Shown here: one piece after another, positions 32,045 through 38,255 of the stretch | Layout of the letters: the number at the start of each line of letters is the position of its first letter | Numbering within the stretch: position 1 is the stretch's first letter | Program-made: the position numbers and the translations under genes | Assembly (NCBI RefSeq): GCF_900168205.1 | Contig: NZ_FUZE01000029.1 | Location: 1 to 38,255, forward strand | Direction: 5' to 3' | Source of the DNA: Chryseobacterium balustinum | GTDB lineage: Bacteria; Bacteroidota; Bacteroidia; Flavobacteriales; Weeksellaceae | Length of the DNA stretch: 38,255 nt | Notes under the pieces: model-generated | What the model was told of the DNA's origin: nothing | Databases searched by the model: none | What the model saw: the letters and a program-made list of their open reading frames with translations, nothing else

Positions 32045-32890
32045 TTATTTATCGAGTATTCCGCGAATTTTATTAGCGTTGGTAATCAATTCTTCCAGAT
32101 ATTCAAAATTATCTTTTTCTAAAGCAGATTTGAATTTTCTGAGTTGGGAAATATGTTCGTTTAAAACATCGAGTACATTTTCTTTGTTTTGTTTAAAAAT
32201 AGGAACCCACATTTCAGGATGAGATTTTGCCAAACGAACGGTGCTCGAAAACCCCGAACTCGCCAACTGGAAAATGGTATCTTCTTCTTTCTCTTTCTCT
32301 AAAACCGTGTTGGCTAAAGCATAAGAAGTAATATGTGAAATATGTGAAATATACGCGGTGTGAATGTCGTGATCATCGGCATTCATGTAAATTAAATGCA
32401 TGTCAAGACTTTTCACGATGTTTTCTACCAATTCTAAAGCGTCTTCTGCAGATTCTTCACGATTACAGATCACTCCGGCTTTTCCTGAAAAACTTTCAGC
32501 AGCTGCCGATTTCGGGCCGTGGTTTTCGGTTCCCCACATTGGGTGAAACGCGACAAATCTTGATCTTTTCGGATGGTTTTTTACCGCATTTACAATTCCT
32601 GATTTTGTAGAGCCAACATCCATCACAGTTTGCTGATCCGAAATTAAATCTAAAACTTCAGGAAGAATTTTCCTCGCCGAATCTACAGGAATGGCAATGA
32701 TAACCAAATCTGAGTTTTGAATTCCAGTTCTTAAATCTGCTTTTTCATTGATGATATTTAAGGTTAAAGCTTCATCAAGATTTTCGGTATTGTTGTCGAT
32801 TCCGTAAATGAAATCTGCCGTTTTTTTCTGTTTTAATTTTAAGGCGATTGATCCACCGATTAATCCTACACCAATGATACTTATTTTCAT
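32045..32890 (-). CDS. tyrA: Prephenate dehydrogenase
   Basis: NAD(P)-dependent oxidative decarboxylation of prephenate to 4-hydroxyphenylpyruvate in tyrosine synthesis. Rossmann motif GVGLIGGS (residues 7-14), IAIPV at the cofactor site, and the conserved catalytic block GSTKSGI...FHPMWGTENHGP (the His-Pro-Met part binds prephenate). The helical C-terminal half is of TyrA type. At 281 residues it has no chorismate mutase or ACT domain fused, so tyrosine feedback must act elsewhere; the leader with tandem Tyr codons upstream suggests transcriptional attenuation. Confidence 0.93.
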   Translation of the reverse strand: MKISIIGVGLIGGSIALKLKQKKTADFIYGIDNNTENLDEALTLNIINEKADLRTGIQNSDLVIIAIPVDSARKILPEVLDLISDQQTVMDVGSTKSGIVNAVKNHPKRSRFVAFHPMWGTENHGPKSAAAESFSGKAGVICNREESAEDALELVENIVKSLDMHLIYMNADDHDIHTAYISHISHITSYALANTVLEKEKEEDTIFQLASSGFSSTVRLAKSHPEMWVPIFKQNKENVLDVLNEHISQLRKFKSALEKDNFEYLEELITNANKIRGILDK

Positions 32891-32900
32891 TTGTTTAAAT

Positions 32901-32937
32901 TTAAAAATAAAAAAACCTCGCCAAAGGACGAGGTTTT
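32901..32937 (-). terminator. Attenuator terminator in the tyrA leader
   Basis: On the minus strand AAAACCTCG - TCCTTTGG - CGAGGTTTT followed by a run of Ts, ending 10 nt before the tyrA ATG. A terminator directly in front of a gene it would silence is the hallmark of attenuation. Its ascending arm (CCTCGTCC, 32926-32933) can also pair with the upstream GGATAAGG (32957-32964). Confidence 0.8.
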
Positions 32938-32958
32938 AGTTATATATACAAGAAATCC

Positions 32959-33012
32959 TTATCCCAGATCTGAGTTAAAAATTCCGTAATAATATGTCTT
33001 GTTTGTATTCAC
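32959..33012 (-). CDS. Leader peptide of the tyrA attenuator
   Basis: Seventeen codons from GTG at 33012 to TAA at 32959: MNTNKTYYYGIFNSDLG. Three consecutive Tyr codons (codons 7-9) and a Phe at codon 12 are what a ribosome-stall sensor of Tyr supply needs. The predicted antiterminator arm GGATAAGG contains the leader stop codon, so a ribosome that reaches the stop would cover it. No ATG is available. The -7 box at 33017 would place the RNA 5' end at or next to the GTG, so translation would be leaderless or nearly so. Confidence 0.6.
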   Translation of the reverse strand: MNTNKTYYYGIFNSDLG

Positions 33013-33016
33013 AGGG

Positions 33017-33024
33017 CAAATTTA
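33017..33024 (-). promoter_or_regulatory. -7 element of the tyrA leader transcript
   Basis: Minus-strand TAAATTTG is an exact TAnnTTTG match, 4 nt before the GTG of the leader peptide. Confidence 0.5.
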
Positions 33025-33242
33025 AGAATTTTTTCTGAAAATATTGTTGTTTTTAGAGTCATTTTCTTTTGACTTAGGAAGCTGTAGCGTTAAGAAAAAT
33101 AAAATTTATTCCGTTAAAAAATTCCCACTGTTTGAGGACGACCAAATATTGAGCTGAAGAATAATATTGAATTCGTACGAGTTTTGGGGATTTTAGGAAT
33201 AAATTCTATTTTTTAGCGGAAGATTCCAGTCTTGAACTTTTG

Positions 33243-33268
33243 GTACTTTTACTTCAAGGTAAAAGTAC
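33243..33268. repeat. Perfect 10-bp inverted repeat in a non-coding interval
   Basis: GTACTTTTAC (33243-33252), loop TTCAAG, GTAAAAGTAC (33259-33268), followed by an A-rich stretch with A-runs of seven and eleven (33279-33301). The surrounding 33030-33330 holds no gene; the AGCGGAAGATTCCAGTCTTG region before it looks like a recurrent flavobacterial intergenic element to me, but I cannot check copy number. Confidence 0.45.
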
Positions 33269-33353
33269 ATTATCATAAAAAAAATAATTAAAAAAAAAAA
33301 GAACTTGGCTACTCTTGATTAGTCTTTATCTTTGACCGCTCATCCCGATTTCA

Positions 33354-33361
33354 TATATTTG
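33354..33361 (+). promoter_or_regulatory. -7 element for polA
   Basis: TATATTTG, exact TAnnTTTG match, 15 nt before the ATG at 33377. A second match, TATCTTTG, lies at 33327-33334. Confidence 0.4.
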
Positions 33362-33376
33362 TTGATTATTCAAAAT

Positions 33377-36223
33377 ATGGAGGCAACACAAGATAAAAGG
33401 CTTTTTCTCATCGATGCATATGCGATGATTTTCAGAGGATATTATGCATTGATCAGAAGTCCGAGAATTACAAGTACAGGAATTGATACATCAGCAATTT
33501 TTGGTTTTACGAATTCTTTGATTGAATTAATTAGAAGAGAAAAACCGACTCATTTGGCTGTTGTTTTTGATGTAGGCAAGGCAAGTGTACGAACAGATGA
33601 TTTTGCAGAATACAAAGCCAACAGAAGTGAAACTCCAGAAGCGATAAAAATTGCAATCCCATATCTTCACAGGATTTTAGATGCGATGCATATTCCTTAT
33701 TTGGGTGTTGAAGGTTATGAAGCTGATGATATTATAGGAACCATTGCATGTAAAGCTGAAAAAGAAGGATATACCACATTTATGGTAACTCCAGACAAAG
33801 ATTTTGCGCAGTTGGTGACTGATAAAATTAAAATGTATAAACCATCTTCAAAGGGTGGCGAAATAGAAATTTTAGGTGTCGAAGAAATTAATGCAAAATA
33901 CGGAATTAAAGACCCAAAACAGGTGATTGATTTTCTTGCCATGATGGGTGATGCCGTCGACAATATTCCGGGATTAGATGGTGTTGGTGAAAAAACGGCG
34001 ATGAAATTCTTACAGGAATTTGGAAGCATTGAAAATCTTTTAGCCAATACAGATAAACTGAAAGGTAAAATCAAAGAAAAGATCGAGGCTTCAGCAGAAC
34101 GTGGAATTTTATCTAAAAAATTAGCAACTATTATTTGTGATGCACCGGTAGAATTTCACCAAGAACAATACGATCTAGAAACACCAGATTTTGAAAAAGT
34201 AAAAGTTGTTTTTGATGAAATAGAATTTACAAGATTATACGAAAATCTTTACCGTGCTTTTGCCCCATCAGAAATTGCAGCAGCAAAATCTAATGAAAAA
34301 AAAGAAACAGAGACGCACATTTCACAAACTCCTCAGCAAAAAGTAGCAGCCAATGTTGGCCAGCTCGATCTTTTTGCAACTTATGAAGAGCTTGATCAAG
34401 CAACGTCCACAAAATCTACGATTACTAACAATGACCATTTGTACCAGTTTGTAGACAATCCGAAAGCGCAGAAAATTTTAGTTCAAAACTTATTACAGCA
34501 AAAAGCAGTTTGTTTCGATACAGAAACTACTTCTTTAAACGAGCTGGAAGCAGAATTGGTAGGGATGAGCTTTTCTTATAAGAAAGGTTTGGCATATTAT
34601 ATTCCGTTTTCAGAAGATCAGGGTGAGGTTTTGCAAACGTTGGAAATTTTTAAACCATTTTTTGAAAAAGAAGATTTGGTAAAAATTGCTCACAACCTGA
34701 AATACGATTATAAAGTTCTTCAAAAATATAATATTACCGTAAAAGGAGCGATGTTCGACACCATGATTGCTCATTACCTTTTAAATCCGGACGGAAGACA
34801 TGGGATGGATTATCTTTCTGAAGTTTATTTAAATTATAAACCCGTTTCCATTGAAACCATTATTGGTAAAAAAGGAAAAAATCAAGGCAGCTTCAGAGAT
34901 GCAGATTTGCGTACGCAGACTGATTACGCAGCTGAAGATGCAGACATTACTTTTCAGTTGTATGAATTGTTTGCACCTCAATTAAAGAAAGAAAATTTAG
35001 AAGATCTTTTCTTCAATATCGAAATGCCGTTGATGGAAGTTTTAGCTAAAATGGAATTGGAAGGGATTTCTTTAGATGAAAAATGGCTGGCTCAGGAAAG
35101 TATTGATCTTGAGAACGATTTAAGACAGTTAGAATCTAAAATATTTGAAATTTCTGGTGAAGAATTCAATATGAACTCACCGAGACAATTGGGTGAGGTT
35201 TTATTTGAAAAAATGCAACTCGACCCGAAAGCTAAAAAGACAAAAACAGGACAATACGCAACCTCTGAAGATATTTTGCAGAAATTATCTTCAAAACACG
35301 AGATCATTCAGCATATTTTAGAGTACAGAACGTATCAGAAATTAAAATCTACGTATGTGGATGCATTGCCGTCACAGATTGATAAAGACGACAACCGTGT
35401 TCATACCAATTTCTCACAAACAACGGCTGCAACAGGTCGTTTGGCGAGTGTAAATCCGAATTTACAGAATATTCCGATCCGTACGTTGAGAGGTCAGCAA
35501 ATTCGTGGAGCGTTTGTTTCAGGAGAAGGAAAGAAGATTATTTCTGCCGATTATTCTCAGATCGAATTGCGTTTGATTGCCGAAATTTCTGGTGAGGACA
35601 ATATGATCAAAGCATTTCAGGATGGTGAAGATATTCACGCTTCTACGGCGGCAAAATTATTTAAAATTCCGTTGGAAGAAGTCTCAAAAACACAACGTGG
35701 ACAGGCAAAAACCGTCAACTTCGGAATTTTATACGGTCAGGGAGCTTTTGCTTTAGCAGAACAAACCGGATTATCGAGATCAGAAGCTAAGCAAATGATA
35801 GAGGCGTATTACGAAACCTATCCGAAATTGAAAGAATACATGGCGGAGCAAGTGAAAAGAGCTCGTGATATCGGTTATGTAGAAACGATTTTAGGGAGAA
35901 AGCGTCACTTGAAAGATATCAATTCGGGGAATTTTGTTGTGCGTGCTCATGCCGAAAGAAATGCCGTTAATGCTCCTATTCAGGGAAGTGCGGCTGATGT
36001 TGTGAAAGTGGCAATGATTAAAATTGATAAAGAACTGGAAGCTCAAAATCTTCAAACCAAAATGCTTCTTCAGGTACATGACGAATTGCTGTTTGAAGCA
36101 CCAATCGAAGAAGTTGAAGCTGCTACAAAACTGATTAAAAAAGAAATGGAAAGTGCCATAGAAACACAGGTTCCGTTATTAGTTGAGGTTGGAGTAGGGA
36201 AGAACTGGTTGGAAGCGCATTAA
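33377..36223 (+). CDS. polA: DNA polymerase I
   Basis: Full three-domain Pol I, 948 residues from the ATG at 33377 (MEATQDKRLFLIDAYAMIFR); the in-frame ATG at 33332 would start inside promoter sequence. The 5'-3' exonuclease (FEN) domain spans about 1-290 (FDVGKASVRTDDFAEYKANR, GDAVDNIPGLDGVGEKTA). A 3'-5' exonuclease domain follows with intact DTET (in CFDTETTSLNELEAE) and later HNLKYDYKVL, so proofreading is retained. The polymerase domain carries motif A (SADYSQIELR), motif B (RGQAKTVNFGILYGQG) and motif C (QVHDELLFE). Acts in Okazaki fragment maturation and repair. The next gene starts within 13 bp. Confidence 0.97.
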   Translation: MEATQDKRLFLIDAYAMIFRGYYALIRSPRITSTGIDTSAIFGFTNSLIELIRREKPTHLAVVFDVGKASVRTDDFAEYKANRSETPEAIKIAIPYLHRILDAMHIPYLGVEGYEADDIIGTIACKAEKEGYTTFMVTPDKDFAQLVTDKIKMYKPSSKGGEIEILGVEEINAKYGIKDPKQVIDFLAMMGDAVDNIPGLDGVGEKTAMKFLQEFGSIENLLANTDKLKGKIKEKIEASAERGILSKKLATIICDAPVEFHQEQYDLETPDFEKVKVVFDEIEFTRLYENLYRAFAPSEIAAAKSNEKKETETHISQTPQQKVAANVGQLDLFATYEELDQATSTKSTITNNDHLYQFVDNPKAQKILVQNLLQQKAVCFDTETTSLNELEAELVGMSFSYKKGLAYYIPFSEDQGEVLQTLEIFKPFFEKEDLVKIAHNLKYDYKVLQKYNITVKGAMFDTMIAHYLLNPDGRHGMDYLSEVYLNYKPVSIETIIGKKGKNQGSFRDADLRTQTDYAAEDADITFQLYELFAPQLKKENLEDLFFNIEMPLMEVLAKMELEGISLDEKWLAQESIDLENDLRQLESKIFEISGEEFNMNSPRQLGEVLFEKMQLDPKAKKTKTGQYATSEDILQKLSSKHEIIQHILEYRTYQKLKSTYVDALPSQIDKDDNRVHTNFSQTTAATGRLASVNPNLQNIPIRTLRGQQIRGAFVSGEGKKIISADYSQIELRLIAEISGEDNMIKAFQDGEDIHASTAAKLFKIPLEEVSKTQRGQAKTVNFGILYGQGAFALAEQTGLSRSEAKQMIEAYYETYPKLKEYMAEQVKRARDIGYVETILGRKRHLKDINSGNFVVRAHAERNAVNAPIQGSAADVVKVAMIKIDKELEAQNLQTKMLLQVHDELLFEAPIEEVEAATKLIKKEMESAIETQVPLLVEVGVGKNWLEAH

Positions 36224-36236
36224 CATGGGAATTAAT

Positions 36237-37571
36237 ATGACCAAGCATTTTATAAAACTATTTTGTATACTTTCTTTCTGTTTTGCTACTGCGCAGGAAA
36301 ATATATATTTTGATGAAAATTGGAAAGAAACGAGTAAGGAAAATGCGAGCTTTTACAGAACCTTAAAGAGTAATCAGGGGCTATTTGAAATAAACGATTA
36401 CTATATTAATGGCAATATTCAGTTTAAAGGATTTGCTTCCAATAATGTTGAACCGTTTATCTACAACGGATTGTTAACATGGTACTATATAAACGGAGAA
36501 ATTGAAAGTAAGGTTAACTTTAAAGATGGAATTCAAAATGGGCTTTATGAAAAGTTTTATACTAATGGTAAATTAGATAATACGGTGATGTATCTCAATG
36601 GTAAAAGAGATGGATTGTATAGAGAATATTATGATTCTGGCGAACTTCAGGGAAAAATGACTTATGTTAATGGTAAAAAAGAAGGTAGATCTATAGAATA
36701 TTATAAAAACGGAAAGGAAAAATTTGTTCGTAATTTTAAGAGTGACTCTTTAGATGGGAAATTCTCGGCTTATTGGGAAAATGGAAATCTTAAAGCTGAT
36801 GGATTTTATGTGAATGGTGTTTTTCAAAATAAGTATACAGAATATTTTGAAGATGGAAAAGTAGCCGCAACAAGTAATATTATTAACGGAAAAATGGATG
36901 GAGAATATCTGATCTATTTTGATGATGGTAAACTTAAAACGCTCATTACCAATAATGAAGGAGTTATGAATGGTAAATATGAAGTTTATAACAGAAGTGG
37001 AAATCTTTTTAATAAAGGAAATGCTATGAACGGTTATCAGGAAGGTGAATGTTTCGATTATTACTACGAAGGTGAGCTGAGAAAAAAATATTTCATAAAG
37101 AACAAAAATGTTGACGGCAAATATCATGAATATTTCCGTGATAAAAAGATCTCAACTGAAGGAGAATTTAAAGATGGCAAAGCATTAAAATACAATTCAA
37201 TTTCTTTGAGAAAAGAAAACGGAAAAACAGTTTCAGCAGAAATGACCCTCAAAGATGGTGTGGAAAACTGGAAATTTTATAATGATAAAATTTTAGTGGT
37301 AGAAGCATTTTATAAGGATGGATTTAAATCGGGTCTGTGGAAAATTTATTCAAAAAAAACAGGTAAACTTCTACAGACGAGAGATCATAAAAACAATCAA
37401 AAGGATGGTGAGCAGTATCTTCAAACCACAAGGATTGAAAATTTTGATCCTTTTCTGTTTCTGTCAGATAGGTTTATGCTGAAGCAATCTATTTTAGATA
37501 TTAATTCAAACGACGTTCTGATTAATACTATAAATGATGAAGATCTAAATGTTTTGATATCCTCATTGTAG
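36237..37571 (+). CDS. MORN/YwqK-repeat exported protein
   Basis: About 444 residues. An N-terminal signal peptide (MTKHFIKLFCILSFCFATAQ) is followed by some ten YwqK/MORN-type repeats of about 22-24 residues with the pattern Y.NGK..G.Y.EYY..G.L (about residues 55-330), then a charged tail ending with Asp/Asn-rich sequence. Such repeats form an elongated beta solenoid; function of the secreted flavobacterial forms is not known. I use the ATG at 36237, which begins a clean signal peptide; the ATG at 36225 is one base after the polA stop and is also possible. The name YwqK antitoxin, often given to this repeat, should not be taken as evidence of a toxin here. Confidence 0.8.
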   Translation: MTKHFIKLFCILSFCFATAQENIYFDENWKETSKENASFYRTLKSNQGLFEINDYYINGNIQFKGFASNNVEPFIYNGLLTWYYINGEIESKVNFKDGIQNGLYEKFYTNGKLDNTVMYLNGKRDGLYREYYDSGELQGKMTYVNGKKEGRSIEYYKNGKEKFVRNFKSDSLDGKFSAYWENGNLKADGFYVNGVFQNKYTEYFEDGKVAATSNIINGKMDGEYLIYFDDGKLKTLITNNEGVMNGKYEVYNRSGNLFNKGNAMNGYQEGECFDYYYEGELRKKYFIKNKNVDGKYHEYFRDKKISTEGEFKDGKALKYNSISLRKENGKTVSAEMTLKDGVENWKFYNDKILVVEAFYKDGFKSGLWKIYSKKTGKLLQTRDHKNNQKDGEQYLQTTRIENFDPFLFLSDRFMLKQSILDINSNDVLINTINDEDLNVLISSL

Positions 37572-37588
37572 AATTAATTTTAAAATGA

Positions 37589-37620
37589 AAATGATAGTAT
37601 CATGTGATACTATCATTTTT
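37589..37620. terminator. Bidirectional terminator
   Basis: AAAATGATAGTATCA (37589-37603), TG, TGATACTATCATTTT (37606-37620). A perfect 15-bp inverted repeat between convergent genes. Confidence 0.85.
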
Positions 37621-38005
37621 AATATTCAAACTCAATTCCTCCAACATAAGTTAAAGAAAAATCATCATTTTCCATAGATTTTGGTGTTGGAATTTGTCCT
37701 TGGCTTACAAAAACCAGAGAGTTGATGTCAAACTTAAGATTCATTTCGTTGATTCTGTTGTATAAAACCGGAAGCCACTGTTCGGCAAAAGAATATTCTG
37801 AAAAATGCTGCACGCTTTGTTCGAAACCGTATTCCATTAAATCCTGATCAAACCAAACGGTTTCCTGCGATTCTGCAAATTTTGAAATATAAGTATCATC
37901 AGATTCTTCTTCGATGTAGTAATTCTCATCTTCCTCTACAAACTGGAAAAAATCTTCTTCCGTTCTGAAATTTCCTACCCAAAAATCTAAAATCTGTCTG
38001 TCCAT
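37619..38005 (-). CDS. Imm22-family immunity-like protein
   Basis: 128-residue acidic cytosolic protein of the Imm22/DUF4284 type (FWVGNFRTEEDFFQFVEE at the start, then YISKFAESQETVWFDQDLMEYGF and SLVFVSQGQ in the second half). Imm22 proteins protect against polymorphic toxins, mostly nucleases, but solitary members are common. No toxin gene is in view. Net charge is strongly negative, as expected for a protein that blocks a basic nuclease surface. It is alone on its strand. Confidence 0.78.
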   Translation of the reverse strand: MDRQILDFWVGNFRTEEDFFQFVEEDENYYIEEESDDTYISKFAESQETVWFDQDLMEYGFEQSVQHFSEYSFAEQWLPVLYNRINEMNLKFDINSLVFVSQGQIPTPKSMENDDFSLTYVGGIEFEY

Positions 38006-38083
38006 AGTATTTATTCAAAGCTCAAAGGTAAGAATATAGTTTTTGGATTCAAAAATTTAGATAAGTTTTGTAATTGTTTTTTC

Positions 38084-38159
38084 CGTCACTTCGAGTAGCG
38101 CAGCGTATTGAGAAGTTATTTATCAATTTAGTTCTCGATACAAAATTCTTGCAGAATTT
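38084..38159. repeat. Palindromic intergenic repeat near the right edge
   Basis: CGTCACTTCGAGTAGCGCAGCG, then TATTGAGAA (38106-38114) pairing with TTCTCGATA (38132-38140), then AAATTC-TTGCA-GAATTT (38143-38159). It has the look of the TCACTTCGAG-type flavobacterial repeats. It occupies the space after the Imm22 gene; no open frame follows to the window end. Confidence 0.5.
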
Positions 38160-38255
38160 CACTCCTTTAGATTTATACTAGGAAAAATAATATATTTATG
38201 TAAGAAGAGAAAAGTGTTTAAGTAAACTAAGATACACTCCGAGTAAAACTCATAG

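Overview
The window is AT-rich and reads as a flavobacterial chromosome segment, most like Chryseobacterium or a close relative (Flavobacteriia). The basis is the gene set (OMP_b-brl-type TonB receptor, DUF1800/DUF1501 pair, YceI paralogs, HopJ-like protein, Imm22), the A-rich leaders without Shine-Dalgarno sequences, many TAnnTTTG-type -7 promoter boxes, and several families of short palindromic intergenic repeats. No ribosomal operon, CRISPR array, prophage or complete insertion sequence is visible. The species assignment is inference.

Layout. 1-5.8 kb: a YobI-like membrane P-loop ATPase that looks C-terminally truncated, a TonB-dependent receptor with its own MarR regulator, and a cold-shock-domain protein. 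5.9-16.7 kb: a probable RNA-repair locus. It holds two RlaP-type nucleotidyltransferases, a large protein with a TerD-like C-terminal domain, an RtcB-type RNA ligase and, just downstream of rtcB, a tRNA-shaped gene whose anticodon arm carries a 35-nt extra hairpin. Three further copies of that hairpin follow. A divergent set (membrane-anchored protein, HopJ-like, WYL regulator) lies on the other side of rtcB. A cobT-cobS-cobC operon for the lower cobalamin loop sits inside the locus on the opposite strand, flanked by two copies of one repeat family. The rtcB and rlaP promoters share an inverted-repeat operator at identical spacing from the -7 box, which ties the two halves together.

16.7-25.5 kb: a LytS/LytR-type two-component system, a conserved hypothetical membrane-anchored protein, a DUF1800-DUF1501 operon, an outer-membrane beta-barrel protein behind a possible RpoN promoter, a glucokinase, and two tandem YceI paralogs, the first behind an FNR/CRP-type palindrome. 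25.5-32 kb: an alpha/beta hydrolase with a GTG start, an ammonium transporter, a single-chain L-serine dehydratase, and an operon DUF2089 regulator - Yip1-like membrane protein - secreted class-C beta-lactamase-like hydrolase behind a pair of 16-bp direct repeats one 21-bp period apart.

32-38.2 kb: prephenate dehydrogenase (tyrA) preceded by what looks like a complete transcription attenuator (a 17-codon leader peptide with three consecutive Tyr codons, antiterminator and terminator), DNA polymerase I, a MORN/YwqK-repeat secreted protein, and an orphan Imm22-type immunity protein. The strongest candidates for something undescribed are the hairpin-bearing tRNA-like gene beside rtcB, the operator shared by rtcB and rlaP, and the tyrA attenuator.
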